From contig NZ_JAQMHX010000006.1 in NCBI RefSeq assembly GCF_028331445.1, forward strand, positions 310,001-374,000: a stretch of DNA of 64,000 nucleotides, written 5' to 3'. The stretch is from Candidatus Phyllobacterium onerii. GTDB lineage: Bacteria; Pseudomonadota; Alphaproteobacteria; Rhizobiales; Rhizobiaceae. The translations under genes and the position numbers were made by a program. The notes beneath the pieces were generated by a model. It searched no databases. It was given only the letters and a program-made list of their open reading frames with translations, and was not told where the DNA came from. The stretch's first letter is position 1, and each line of letters begins with the position of its first letter. This document shows, in pieces, positions 9,511-18,171 of this stretch.

Positions 9511-10326
9511 ATGACGAGAATGAATGCCCATAGGCAGTATGCCAGCCGAACGCGAATGCTGGTGCCGCTCGCTGCACTAGCGCTGATGGGCGCGCATCCA
9601 GCGCACGGTGCCCAGTCGTATCAGACAGATTACCGCGTTTCACTCTTTGGATTGTCGATAGCCAAGGCAAGTTTTTCAACCAGCGTCACAGATGATCACG
9701 CTTACAAAGTTGTCGGGTCTCTTGCCAGCTCGGGGCTGGGTAGCCTGTTCGACGACACCAACGGCAAGCTGGACGTTACTGGCCAGTTCGCCGAGACCGG
9801 GCCCGTGCCGAATTCCTATGTTGTCAAATACCGGCATGGTAACCGAAACAAGAGCACATCGATCGCCTTTACCAACGGCAATGTCACGAATACCACCAAT
9901 GATCCTCCGATCAACAGGAAGAAGAACTGGGTGGATCTGAAGCCTGCCGACCTCCAATCTGTTGCCGATCCGATTTCCGGCGTGATGGTCGCAGCAAGCA
10001 GCCTTGATCAGGTCTGCAAGCAGACATTGCATCTCTATGATGGCCAGACGCGCGTGGACTTGAAACTTTCTCCATCGGGCAGGGCGCAGCCCTTTGCGAC
10101 CGAGGGTTTCAAGGGTGATGCCATCACTTGTCTGGCCAAATTCGTCCCGATCGCCGGCTATCAATCAGGGCGAAAAGCTATCGAATATCTGAAGAACTCG
10201 AGCAAGATCAGTCTCACCTTTGCATCGCTCGGCAAGTCCGCTATCTATTCACCGGTGCAGGCGAAAATCGGCACACAGATCGGTACGGTGACTGTTTACG
10301 CAACCCGTTTCGAAAAGACGCAATAG
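9511..10326 (+). CDS. Exported DUF3108-type protein
   Basis: A protein of about 271 residues with a signal peptide (RMLVPLAALALMGAHPAHGA). The mature region starts SYQTDYRVSLFGLSIAKASF, a beta-strand pattern typical of DUF3108 envelope proteins. Two cysteines (QVCKQ, ITCLAK) may pair. Three in-frame ATGs (9496, 9511, 9520) are close together; 9511 is preferred for a weak GGA upstream, but the choice is not firm. The open frame extends far upstream over the antisense of rpmB, which is not considered coding. The function of the family is unknown. Confidence 0.75.
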   Translation: MTRMNAHRQYASRTRMLVPLAALALMGAHPAHGAQSYQTDYRVSLFGLSIAKASFSTSVTDDHAYKVVGSLASSGLGSLFDDTNGKLDVTGQFAETGPVPNSYVVKYRHGNRNKSTSIAFTNGNVTNTTNDPPINRKKNWVDLKPADLQSVADPISGVMVAASSLDQVCKQTLHLYDGQTRVDLKLSPSGRAQPFATEGFKGDAITCLAKFVPIAGYQSGRKAIEYLKNSSKISLTFASLGKSAIYSPVQAKIGTQIGTVTVYATRFEKTQ

Positions 10327-10363
10327 ACACGGCGGGTAGCCGTCTTCGAATCCGGGGTACTTT

Positions 10364-11257
10364 TTGGCTACGTTTGTTGGTTTCCTTGCGATCATCATGT
10401 GGGCGATGCTCGCACTTTTCACTGATGTGTCGGGTAAGGTTCCGCCATTTCAGTTGACGGCGATGACGTTCGCTATCGGTGCGAGCCTTGGGTTGATCTC
10501 TTGGCTGTGGCGGCCGGGTGCTGCAAGGCATCTGCGCCAGCCCGCAAAGGTCTGGTTACTCGGTGTTGTCGGGCTCTTTGGCTACCACTTCCTCTATTTT
10601 ACGGCACTACGTAACGCTCCAGCTGTCGACGCCAGCCTTATCGCCTATCTCTGGCCGCTTTTCATCGTTGTGGGATCCGCTCTGATGCCGGGTGAAAAGC
10701 TACGCTGGTTTCACATTCTAGGCACGTTGCTGGGCTTGGCTGGAACAGTGCTGATCATAACCAAAGGTGGCGGCCTCGGCTTCGATCTGCAATTCGCCTT
10801 TGGGTACTCGATGGCGGGTCTCTGTGCACTGACATGGGCCGCCTATTCGCTGTTGTCGCGACGCTTTTCCAACGTGCCAACGGATGCTGTGACAGGCTTT
10901 TGCATAGCAACTTCATTACTTTCGCTGATTTCGCACTTGCTGCTCGAGCAGACGGTGTGGCCGGGCGGACTCATCCAGTGGCTCGCCGTCCTTGGGCTTG
11001 GGCTATTTCCGGTTGGTGCGGCGTTCTATGTCTGGGACTATGGCGTAAAGCATGGGAATATCCAGGTGCTCGGTGCGTCGAGCTATGCCGCACCACTGCT
11101 TTCAACGCTTGTGCTGATCATCGCGGGGGTGACGGAGCCAACGGGGCGGGTGATGCTCGCATGCCTCTTGATCACGCTGGGCGCGGTTATCGCAGCAAAG
11201 GACATGCTCTTCAAGCGCCGTCAGGGCTCCCAGCCGGGCTCCGCCATTTCGAACTGA
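10364..11257 (+). CDS. DMT/EamA-family transporter
   Basis: A 297-residue membrane protein with about ten hydrophobic helices in two EamA repeats. The segment GYHFLYFTALRNAPAVDASL and the following LIAYLWPLFIV resemble YddG-type aromatic amino acid exporters, but substrate cannot be fixed from sequence alone. The start is TTG at 10364 preceded by GGGG about seven bases upstream; no ATG fits the first helix. Its end overlaps the convergent cupin gene by 37 bases. Confidence 0.85.
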   Translation: MATFVGFLAIIMWAMLALFTDVSGKVPPFQLTAMTFAIGASLGLISWLWRPGAARHLRQPAKVWLLGVVGLFGYHFLYFTALRNAPAVDASLIAYLWPLFIVVGSALMPGEKLRWFHILGTLLGLAGTVLIITKGGGLGFDLQFAFGYSMAGLCALTWAAYSLLSRRFSNVPTDAVTGFCIATSLLSLISHLLLEQTVWPGGLIQWLAVLGLGLFPVGAAFYVWDYGVKHGNIQVLGASSYAAPLLSTLVLIIAGVTEPTGRVMLACLLITLGAVIAAKDMLFKRRQGSQPGSAISN

Positions 11258-11655
11258 GCGAAATCAAATCCCGGTGCTACCGTGCACCCGACAAGTGTCC
11301 AGGCGCCGAGGCTCTTGGCCATTTGCCATTGTCCTGCCGGAACAATGGCTTGCGGGCGCTGCCCATTGGCAAGATCAAGTCCAAGCGTATGGGTTTCGTG
11401 TGGTGAGCCCTCAGTCGCCAGGGTCAAAAGCAGTGGTGCGCCACCATACCAGTGCCAGACTTCGGCAGCATCCTTGACGCGGTGCCAGGCCGAGATTTGG
11501 CCTTCCTCGAGCAGGAAGTAGATGGCCGTCGAGTGCCCGCGCCCGCCTTCCGGCCACTCACCCTCGTTGTCGCGGAAAGTCTGGACATAGAAGCCACCTT
11601 CCGGATGCGGTTGAAGCCCAAGGTGTTCGCGAATCTCGGTTGCTGTCAGCACCAT
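11221..11655 (-). CDS. Cupin domain protein (DUF985)
   Basis: A 144-residue cupin of the DUF985 type: EIREHLGLQPHPEGGFY at the start, then STAIYFLLEEGQISAWHRV with the cupin histidine, AEVWHWYGGAPL, and a C-terminal GCTVAPGFDFAQFE. Function is unknown; distant relatives are sugar isomerase-like. The ATG shares its A with the gloB stop (TGATG), so it is translationally coupled to gloB. A TTG one codon earlier is less likely. Confidence 0.85.
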   Translation of the reverse strand: MVLTATEIREHLGLQPHPEGGFYVQTFRDNEGEWPEGGRGHSTAIYFLLEEGQISAWHRVKDAAEVWHWYGGAPLLLTLATEGSPHETHTLGLDLANGQRPQAIVPAGQWQMAKSLGAWTLVGCTVAPGFDFAQFEMAEPGWEP

Positions 11656-12425
11656 CAAAAGCTGTCCTTGCGCTTGCGGATTTCAGCGAAAACCGCCTCA
11701 TCGGTCGCGCTTTCCATCCCGAGGTTTTTGCGGATTGCCGGATCATGCCAGCGAAGAAACGGATTGGTTGCCATCTCGCGCATGAGCGTGGTTGGCAGTG
11801 TCGGCAAGTCTGCCTCCCGCAAAGTCTTGATTTCCTTGGCCCGCTCCTTGAGCGCCGAGTTTTCCGGGTCGATGGTCAGGGCAAAACGCGCATTGCTCTC
11901 GCTATATTCGTGGCCGCAATAGATTTGAGTTTCACCCGGCAGTCCTATCAACCGCTGCAAAGACTTAAACATGGTTGCGGGCGTTCCTTCGAAAAGCCGC
12001 CCGCAACCGAGCGAAAACAGGGTGTCGCCGGTAAATGCAACCTTGGCGGCAGGGATATGAAAGGAGATTTCGCCCGCGGTGTGCCCCGGCGTGGAAATGA
12101 CCTCCACCTCGAAATTGCCGAACTTGAAGCGGTCGCCGTGCCGGACGCCCCGGTCAATACCCGGTATCTTCGCCTTTTCGTCCTGCGGTCCGATGATTTC
12201 CATGCCAAATCGTTTCTTCAGCGCCAGATTGGCCTCGACGTGATCGGTGTGGTGATGCGTGGTGAAAATATGGGTCAGTTTCCAGCCGCGGCGCTTGAGC
12301 GCGTCAAGAATCGGCTGCTCTTCGGGCGCATCGATCGACGCGGTCAGGCCGGTTTCAGGATCATGGATCAGCACGCCGAAATTATCGCTGCGGGCGTTGA
12401 ATTGTTCTATCTGCAATTGGGACAT
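11655..12425 (-). CDS. gloB: Hydroxyacylglutathione hydrolase (glyoxalase II)
   Basis: Hydrolyses S-lactoylglutathione to lactate and glutathione in methylglyoxal detoxification. The 256-residue product shows the metallo-beta-lactamase motif THHHTDH, further metal ligands in STPGHTAGE, FTGDTLFSLGCGRLFEG, and YCGHEY. The ATG at 12425 (MSQLQIEQFNARSDNF) follows a GAAGAGAA ribosome-binding site; an ATG five codons earlier is possible. It is divergent from the methyltransferase gene and coupled to the cupin gene. Confidence 0.95.
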   Translation of the reverse strand: MSQLQIEQFNARSDNFGVLIHDPETGLTASIDAPEEQPILDALKRRGWKLTHIFTTHHHTDHVEANLALKKRFGMEIIGPQDEKAKIPGIDRGVRHGDRFKFGNFEVEVISTPGHTAGEISFHIPAAKVAFTGDTLFSLGCGRLFEGTPATMFKSLQRLIGLPGETQIYCGHEYSESNARFALTIDPENSALKERAKEIKTLREADLPTLPTTLMREMATNPFLRWHDPAIRKNLGMESATDEAVFAEIRKRKDSF

Positions 12426-12529
12426 GGTCGTTCTCTTCATTCTTTGCTGGGCAAGATAATCCCGGTTCAGCCAAGCCTGCAACCCATGTCATTTCTTGAT
12501 GTTCTCTTCTTCCATGTTACGTTGCGGCC

Positions 12530-13297
12530 ATGCATCTCGACATCATCGATCTTCGCTCATTTTACGCTTCAACGCTCGGCCATCTGACCGAGCGCTCCAT
12601 TACGATGGCCTTGGTGCCCCTCTGGCCGAAGCTGCCGGGCGAGCGGCTCGTTGGTCTCGGCTACGCCGTACCTTACCTCGACCGGTTCCGCGGCGATACG
12701 GAACGCACATTCGCCTTCATGCCGGCCGGGCAGGGCGCCGCCAGCTGGCCGCCTGTCGAGCCATCCGCTACAGCATTGATATTTGAGGAGGATTTGCCTC
12801 TGCCCGACTCCGCAGTGGACAGAGTATTGATGGTACATGCGCTGGAACATGCGGAAGATCCACGCGAAACACTGAAGGAAATGTGGCGTGTTCTCGCGCC
12901 CAACGGCCGGCTGGTCATCGTCGTTCCGAACCGGCGCGGGCTATGGGCAAGGTTCGAACATACGCCTTTCGGCAGCGGCCGCCCCTATAGCCGAGGTCAG
13001 CTGACGCGTCTCCTGAGGGAGGCAAACTTCACGCCCGGACCGTGGGGCGAAGCTCTGTTCTTCCCGCCGTCATCGCGAAAAGCGATGATGCGGCCCTCCT
13101 CATTGTTCGAACGGGTGGGCCGCCGGTTTTGGCCAATGTTTTCGGGCGTATTGATCGTTGAGGCGCAAAAACGCATCTATCAGGGGCTGCCCGTTGCCAA
13201 GCGTTCGTCGCGGCGTGTGTTCGTGCCCGTGCTCTCGCCACAAGGAACGGCGAGCGCCAGTTCGCGTCGGCACAATCAAATTACCCGCATTGATTGA
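12530..13297 (+). CDS. SAM-dependent methyltransferase (class I)
   Basis: A 255-residue Methyltransf_11-type protein. Instead of a glycine-rich motif I it has LVGLGYAVPYLDRF. The motif II/III region is clear: LPLPDSAVDRVLMVHALEHA followed by LAPNGRLVIVVPNRRGLWAR. The family is conserved divergently from gloB in Hyphomicrobiales; substrate is unknown. The C-terminal 40 residues are basic and look disordered. Confidence 0.85.
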   Translation: MHLDIIDLRSFYASTLGHLTERSITMALVPLWPKLPGERLVGLGYAVPYLDRFRGDTERTFAFMPAGQGAASWPPVEPSATALIFEEDLPLPDSAVDRVLMVHALEHAEDPRETLKEMWRVLAPNGRLVIVVPNRRGLWARFEHTPFGSGRPYSRGQLTRLLREANFTPGPWGEALFFPPSSRKAMMRPSSLFERVGRRFWPMFSGVLIVEAQKRIYQGLPVAKRSSRRVFVPVLSPQGTASASSRRHNQITRID

Positions 13298-13298
13298 A

Positions 13299-13337
13299 AT
13301 TCTTGCGGCGGAATCGATGATTCTTGCATCGGAATCG
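13299..13337. repeat. Imperfect 18-bp direct repeat between convergent genes
   Basis: ATTCTTGC-GG-CGGAATCG (13299-13316) and ATTCTTGC-AT-CGGAATCG (13320-13337) recur with a 21-base period just after the methyltransferase stop. No hairpin with a U-run is evident. Role unknown. Confidence 0.5.
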
Positions 13338-13390
13338 CAACTCTTCATGTGAGATTCGAGGATTCCTGCGCAAATCCCAAACAGGGTTCA

Positions 13391-14005
13391 CTAGCGCTTG
13401 AGCAGAAACACGGCCTGCTGGCCGAAGAGGTTCCAGAATCCCCATGGCATGTTGAATCCGAGGCGCTCTCCCAAGGCATTCAGCGCGACGGCGGACTCGA
13501 CCTCGGCGCCGACTTCCTTGGTCATGTCGACAAAATCATTGATGGTGCAGAAGTGGATATTCGGCGTGTCGTACCAGCTATAGGGCAGGTCCTTGGTGAC
13601 CGGCATGCGACCGTTGATCGCGAGCGAGGTACGAACCCGCCAATGCCCGAAATTGGGGAATGACACGATGGCCTTTTCGCCGATGCGCAGAAGTTCGGTG
13701 AGGACATTTTTCGGGTTGCGGGTCGCCTGCAAGGTCTGCGACAGGATCACATAGTCGAAACCGCCATCCGGATAATATTTGAGATCGCTGTCGGCATCGC
13801 CCTGGATGACCGACAGGCCGCGTGCCACCGATTCATTGACGCCCTTTTGCGAGAGCTCGACGCCGCGTCCATCCACATCCTTGGTGTTCTGCAAAAGCTC
13901 CAGCAGTTCGCCATCGCCACAGCCGACGTCGAGTACGCGCGAGCCGGGCTTGACCAGCGAGGCGATGACGGCAAAATCGACGCGGGGATGGACGTTCACA
14001 CTCAT
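13391..14005 (-). CDS. metW: Methionine biosynthesis protein MetW
   Basis: A 204-residue class I methyltransferase-like protein with SAM motif [14 protein letters not shown] and the conserved [14 protein letters not shown] segment of MetW. In many proteobacteria MetW supports homoserine acylation together with MetX. Its ATG overlaps the metX stop (ATGA), as expected for the conserved metX-metW pair. Product length is normal. Confidence 0.95.
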   Translation of the reverse strand: MSVNVHPRVDFAVIASLVKPGSRVLDVGCGDGELLELLQNTKDVDGRGVELSQKGVNESVARGLSVIQGDADSDLKYYPDGGFDYVILSQTLQATRNPKNVLTELLRIGEKAIVSFPNFGHWRVRTSLAINGRMPVTKDLPYSWYDTPNIHFCTINDFVDMTKEVGAEVESAVALNALGERLGFNMPWGFWNLFGQQAVFLLKR

Positions 14006-15189
14006 GACGGCAAAAGCCCCTTGGCCCGCGCAGCCGACCGGATGAATCCGGTGATCGTGGAAAACATCTCGGGCTCATCGAGCAGGAATGAGTCGTGGCC
14101 CCGATCCGACTCGATCTCGACGAAGGACACGGACGCGCCCGCCGCATTCAGCGCATGGGCGACCATCCGGCTTTCGCTGGTCGGGAACAGCCAGTCGCTG
14201 GTGAATGAGACAATGCAGAACCGGGTCTTCGATCCAGCGAAGGCATCGGCAAGCCGGCCGCCATGTTCGGCGGCGAGGTCGAAATAATCCATCGCCCGGG
14301 TCATGTAGAGATAGGAATTCGGGTCGAAGCGCTCGACGAACGTCGTGCCCTGATGGCGCAGATAACTTTCAATCTGGAAATCCGCGTCGAATCCGAAGGT
14401 CAGTTTCTGCCGATCCTGAAGATTGCGTCCGAACTTGTTGTGCAAGGCGGTCTCGGACAGATAGGTGATATGCGCTGCCATGCGGGCGACCGAGAGACCT
14501 TTGCGCGGGACAGTGCCGGCTTCGAGATAACGGCCTTCCTTCCAGTCGGGATCAGCCATGACCGCCTGCCGGCCCACTTCATGGAAGGCGATATTCTGCG
14601 ACGAGTGGCGGGCACCGGTCGCGATCGCCACGGCCGCAAAGACCTTGTCGGAATGGCTCGACGCCCATTCCAGCACCTGCATGCCGCCCATGGATCCGCC
14701 GATCACGGCAAAAAGCTGTTTGATGCCCAAATGCTCGATGAGCATCGCCTGCGCACGCACCATGTCCGCTATCGTGATGATCGGAAGATCCAGCGCGTAA
14801 GCCTTGCCGGTTTCGGGATTGATCGAGGCCGGGCCCGTCGAGCCAAGACAACCACCCAGAACATTGGAACAGAGCACGAAGTAGCGATCCGTATCGATCG
14901 GCTTGCCCGGACCGATGAGCAACTCCCACCAGCCCGGCTTGCCGGTTACGGGATGGACATTGGCGACATGCTGATCGCCTGTCAGCGCATGGCAGACGAG
15001 GATTGCGTTGGACTTGTCGGCGTTGAGTTCGCCATAGGACTGATAGGCGATGCGAAATGGCGAAAGCGATACACCGCTATCCAGGTGCAACGGCTTGTCA
15101 GCGCCAAAATCCACCACCGGACTGTGGGGATTTGTCGCTTCCTGGCTTTGCTGAGCTTTTTTAGCGGATGGTCGGCTGATTTTCGTCAT
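14002..15189 (-). CDS. metX: Homoserine O-acyltransferase MetX
   Basis: Acylates homoserine, historically annotated as O-acetyltransferase, at the first committed step of methionine synthesis. The 395-residue alpha/beta-hydrolase-fold product has the nucleophile motif GGSMGGMQ, the conserved [14 protein letters not shown] loop, and the C-terminal catalytic histidine in DRGHDSFL. Whether the donor is acetyl- or succinyl-CoA cannot be decided here. It is followed by metW in overlap and preceded by a likely sigma-70 promoter divergent from hisC. Confidence 0.95.
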   Translation of the reverse strand: MTKISRPSAKKAQQSQEATNPHSPVVDFGADKPLHLDSGVSLSPFRIAYQSYGELNADKSNAILVCHALTGDQHVANVHPVTGKPGWWELLIGPGKPIDTDRYFVLCSNVLGGCLGSTGPASINPETGKAYALDLPIITIADMVRAQAMLIEHLGIKQLFAVIGGSMGGMQVLEWASSHSDKVFAAVAIATGARHSSQNIAFHEVGRQAVMADPDWKEGRYLEAGTVPRKGLSVARMAAHITYLSETALHNKFGRNLQDRQKLTFGFDADFQIESYLRHQGTTFVERFDPNSYLYMTRAMDYFDLAAEHGGRLADAFAGSKTRFCIVSFTSDWLFPTSESRMVAHALNAAGASVSFVEIESDRGHDSFLLDEPEMFSTITGFIRSAARAKGLLPS

Positions 15190-15220
15190 GTCTGCGCAAT
15201 TGAGGGCGTGATCGCGCGTA

Positions 15221-15248
15221 GGTATGGTCGCAGTTCGCGCAAAGTCAA
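15221..15248 (-). promoter_or_regulatory. Putative promoter of metX
   Basis: On the minus strand TTGACT (15248-15243) and CATACC (15226-15221) are 16 bases apart, about 32 bases upstream of the metX ATG. The -35 is good and the -10 mediocre. I looked here for the SAM-II aptamer that often precedes met genes in alphaproteobacteria and did not find its GCUAAA-type core. Confidence 0.4.
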
Positions 15249-15321
15249 GTTGTTCTCGACATTGGCCCCATTGGCAGTTATGTCCGCACGGTGCTTTTGC
15301 CCGTTACGGACTCGAACAATT

Positions 15322-16428
15322 ATGACAACGACACGACAAGACATGCGCCCCACTCCGAAAGCCGGTGTGCTCGACATCGCCGCCTATGTGCCTGGCAAGC
15401 ACAGCGCTCCCGGTGTGGAGAATGTGCATAAGCTGTCGTCGAACGAGACGCCGCTCGGTGCCAGCAAGCATGCGATGGAGGCCTATCGCGCTGCGGTGGG
15501 GCAACTGGAGATGTATCCCGATGGTCAGGCGACCCTGCTGAAGCGGGCGATCGCCGATATCCACGGTTTGAACGTCGATAATATCATGTGCGGCAATGGT
15601 TCGGACGAATTGCTCGGCCTGTTGTGCCAGGCCTATCTCGCTGCAGGCGATGAGGCTGTCTATACCGAGCATGGTTTCGGCATTTACAAGATCGCCACCA
15701 TGGCTGCGGGTGGCGTACCGGTCGTTGCCAGCGAAAAGAACGAGCAAGCCGATGTCGATGCGATTTTGCGCGTCGTCACGCCGCGCACCAAGATCGTATT
15801 CTTGGCAAATCCAAACAATCCGACAGGCACCTATCTGCCTTTCGAAGAGGTTCGCCGACTGCATGCCGGGCTGCCGAAGAACGTCATGCTGGTGCTTGAC
15901 GCCGCCTATGCGGAATATGTTCGCCGCAATGACTATGAGTCAGGTGTCGAACTGGTATCATCGTCCGAAAATGTCGTGATGACCCGCACGTTTTCGAAGA
16001 TATACGGCCTTGCCGCTTTGCGCGTCGGCTGGATGTTTGCGCCCGCCCATATCATCGATGCGACGAACCGCATCCGCGGCCCGTTCAATCTGAACTCCGC
16101 GGCCATCGTCGCCGGCGCTGCGGCGATACGCGACCGCGCGCATCTCAACGATGCTGTGGCTTTCAACGAGAAGTGGCTGCCCTGGCTCACCGAACAATTG
16201 ACCGGGCTTGGGCTCCGGGTCACGCCGTCGGTAGGAAATTTCCTTCTCGTGCACTTTCCCGAAGATCCGGCGAAATCGGCGGAGAAGGCAGACGCTTACC
16301 TGACGAGCAAGGGCTATATTTTGCGCCGCGTCACGGGATACGGATTTCCGAACGCGTTGCGCCTTTCCATTGGATCCGAAGAAGCCAATCTGGGCGTGGT
16401 CGCAGCACTCTCCGAATTCTTAAAGTAG
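15322..16428 (+). CDS. hisC: Histidinol-phosphate aminotransferase
   Basis: PLP-dependent aminotransferase acting on histidinol phosphate; members next to tyrA can also serve aromatic amino acids. The 368-residue product shows [26 protein letters not shown] and the PLP lysine in [16 protein letters not shown]. The open frame continues more than 1 kb upstream through antisense of metX. The ATG at 15322 is chosen because homology-like sequence ([17 protein letters not shown]) begins right after it. A second ATG at 15343 is possible. Confidence 0.93.
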   Translation: MTTTRQDMRPTPKAGVLDIAAYVPGKHSAPGVENVHKLSSNETPLGASKHAMEAYRAAVGQLEMYPDGQATLLKRAIADIHGLNVDNIMCGNGSDELLGLLCQAYLAAGDEAVYTEHGFGIYKIATMAAGGVPVVASEKNEQADVDAILRVVTPRTKIVFLANPNNPTGTYLPFEEVRRLHAGLPKNVMLVLDAAYAEYVRRNDYESGVELVSSSENVVMTRTFSKIYGLAALRVGWMFAPAHIIDATNRIRGPFNLNSAAIVAGAAAIRDRAHLNDAVAFNEKWLPWLTEQLTGLGLRVTPSVGNFLLVHFPEDPAKSAEKADAYLTSKGYILRRVTGYGFPNALRLSIGSEEANLGVVAALSEFLK

Positions 16429-16550
16429 ATTCATACCATGACGGGCTGCAAATGGCGTTTTCCTGTGCTCCGGTGCTCACGTACCTTAAAGTACGCTGCG
16501 CTCCGGTGCTCGAAAACCACCATTTTCGCCGCGTCATAGCGCGAATCTCA
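16429..16550 (+). repeat. Dispersed palindromic element, subtype I, copy A
   Basis: An element of about 120 bp begins at the hisC stop. The centre is CGTAC (16480-16484) / GTACG (16491-16495) around CTTAAA, flanked by direct copies of GCTCCGGTGCTC. The outer arms AAATGG and CCATTT pair, and the right end CGTCATAGCGCGAATCTC matches copies B and C. It lies between hisC and the tyrA-type gene, both on the plus strand. Confidence 0.9.
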
Positions 16551-16573
16551 GCGCAGTTACAGGTCATAGAAAC

Positions 16574-17506
16574 ATGTCCGACGTTCATTTTGATACAATC
16601 GCACTGATCGGCATCGGCCTCATCGGTTCGTCGCTGGCGCGCGTCATCAAGCGCGAGGGCCTTGCCGACAAGATCGTCATTTCCACCCGCAGCCAAGCCA
16701 CACTGGCTCGGGCAAAAGAGCTCGGCCTCGGCGATAACTACACCCTCGACAGCGCCGAGGCGGTAAAGAACGCCGATCTCGTCATCGTTTCGGTACCTGT
16801 GGGTTCGTCAGGCGAGGTGGCCCGGCATATCGCCGGTTCGCTGAAGCCCGGTGCCATCGTCACCGATGTCGGCTCGACCAAGGGTTCGGTGATTGCGCAG
16901 ATGCAACCGGAACTACCCGCCAATGTGCATTTCATTCCAGGGCATCCGCTGGCAGGAACGGAGTATTCCGGCCCCGATGCCGGGTTTGCCGATCTGTTCA
17001 TCAACCGCTGGTGCATTCTCACGCCGTTGGAGGGTACGGACCCGGACGCTATCGCGAAGCTGACGAAGTTCTGGGAAGCCTGCGGTTCGCGGCTCGACAC
17101 GATGGACCCTTTGCATCACGACCGTGTGCTGGCCATCGTGTCTCACCTGCCGCACCTCATTGCCTACAATATCGTTGGCACGGCGAGCGATCTGGAAGAG
17201 GTGACGAACTCCGAAGTCATCAAATATTCGGCTTCAGGTTTTCGCGATTTCACGCGTCTGGCCGCATCTGATCCCACCATGTGGCGCGATGTATGCCTGC
17301 ACAATAAGGACGCCATCCTTGAAATGCTGTCGCGGTTTTCCGAGGACCTCGCCTCGTTGCAGCGATCGGTTCGCTGGGGCGATGGCGATGCGCTGTTCGA
17401 TCTGTTCACGCGGACTCGCGCCGTCCGCCGCGGCATCATCGATGCGGGTCAGGAAGTGGATGCTCCGGACTTTGGTCGGCAGAAGGCAGGACAGCCGTCA
17501 ACGTGA
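16574..17506 (+). CDS. tyrA: Prephenate/arogenate dehydrogenase (TyrA family)
   Basis: A 310-residue NAD(P)-dependent dehydrogenase for tyrosine synthesis. The Rossmann motif GIGLIGSSLA lies at about residues 12-21. DVGSTKGSV, the catalytic-histidine region HFIPGHPLAGTEYSGP and SHLPHLIAYN are all conserved. Cyclohexadienyl dehydrogenases of this group accept prephenate and/or arogenate; sequence alone does not say which. It sits 145 bases after hisC with a repeat element between, a conserved pairing in Hyphomicrobiales. Confidence 0.93.
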   Translation: MSDVHFDTIALIGIGLIGSSLARVIKREGLADKIVISTRSQATLARAKELGLGDNYTLDSAEAVKNADLVIVSVPVGSSGEVARHIAGSLKPGAIVTDVGSTKGSVIAQMQPELPANVHFIPGHPLAGTEYSGPDAGFADLFINRWCILTPLEGTDPDAIAKLTKFWEACGSRLDTMDPLHHDRVLAIVSHLPHLIAYNIVGTASDLEEVTNSEVIKYSASGFRDFTRLAASDPTMWRDVCLHNKDAILEMLSRFSEDLASLQRSVRWGDGDALFDLFTRTRAVRRGIIDAGQEVDAPDFGRQKAGQPST

Positions 17507-17549
17507 CGGCGAAAGGGCAGTTCATTGGCAGTGCCACACCAAATTTTAC

Positions 17550-17579
17550 TTGATAACTATTATTGAAGCTTCATATAGT
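17550..17579 (+). promoter_or_regulatory. Promoter with palindromic operator for the ParDE-type pair
   Basis: TTGATA (17550-17555) and TATAGT (17574-17579) are 18 bases apart, so they form a good promoter 20 bases before the antitoxin ATG. An inverted repeat (17556-17579), ACTAT...ATAGT, is centred on the perfect palindrome TGAAGCTTCA (17564-17573). It occupies the spacer and -10, the position expected for antitoxin autorepression. The ribosome-binding site GGAGGT follows at 17587-17592. Confidence 0.65.
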
Positions 17580-17599
17580 GGTTATTGGAGGTGCGACAA

Positions 17600-17860
17600 A
17601 TGGCTCAAAGCGTCGAACTTGGCAATCTGGAATCCGTTCTCAATCGGCTGGTTGAAAGCGGTCGGTACAACTCGAAGAGCGAAGTCCTGCGGGAAGGTAT
17701 CCGGCTCGTTGACGAGAGGGAAAAGCGTTTGGCGGCACTCGATGCTGCGTTGGCGCGGGGTTTGGCCGATGTCGAGGCGGGCCGAGTCCGGCCACTACAG
17801 GATGTCTTTGACGAGTTGAAAGCGCGTTACGCCAAGATGGCGGAAGAACGCGGCCTTTGA
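17600..17860 (+). CDS. parD: ParD-type antitoxin (ribbon-helix-helix)
   Basis: An 86-residue protein with the N-terminal ribbon-helix-helix pattern of ParD/CopG antitoxins: MAQSVELGNLESVLNRLVES, then GRYNSKSEVLREGIRL. The charged C-terminal half would bind the toxin. The ATG at 17600 has a strong GGAGGT seven bases upstream. The stop overlaps the toxin TTG start (TTGA). RHH antitoxins normally repress their own promoter, consistent with the palindrome upstream. Confidence 0.92.
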   Translation: MAQSVELGNLESVLNRLVESGRYNSKSEVLREGIRLVDEREKRLAALDAALARGLADVEAGRVRPLQDVFDELKARYAKMAEERGL

Positions 17861-18156
17861 AGGTTATTTTCACGGAGGAAGCGCGCCAGGACTTGTTCGT
17901 GATCGGCGATTACATTGCGGACGACAATCCTCGAAGAGCATGGACCTTTATGAACGAACTCCACACCCGTTGCGTGTCTATCGGGGATTTTCCCGGAGCC
18001 TGTCCATTGCTGTCACGCCACGAGGGGACAAGCATCAGACGGGCGGTTCATGGCAACTACGCGATATTTTATATTGTAGGTCGCGACACAGTTAGTGTTT
18101 TGCGTGTCCTCAATAGTGCGATGAACTATGAAAGGTTCCTGTTTGAAGACGACTGA
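17857..18156 (+). CDS. parE: ParE/RelE-superfamily toxin
   Basis: A 99-residue toxin of the ParE/RelE fold: EEARQDLFVIGDYIADDNP at the start, the SIRRAVHGNYAIFYIV core strand region, and C-terminal VSVLRVLNSAMNYERF. ParE family toxins inhibit DNA gyrase, but RelE-like ribosome-dependent activity cannot be excluded. The start is TTG at 17857, overlapping the antitoxin stop by four bases. Both genes look intact. Confidence 0.9.
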   Translation: MKVIFTEEARQDLFVIGDYIADDNPRRAWTFMNELHTRCVSIGDFPGACPLLSRHEGTSIRRAVHGNYAIFYIVGRDTVSVLRVLNSAMNYERFLFEDD

Positions 18157-18171
18157 TGCCCTATTCTTCAA

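Noticed and set aside
14263-15321. Long in-frame N-terminal extension of HisC
   Set aside because: It lies antisense to metX, and the HisC-like sequence begins only at 15322.
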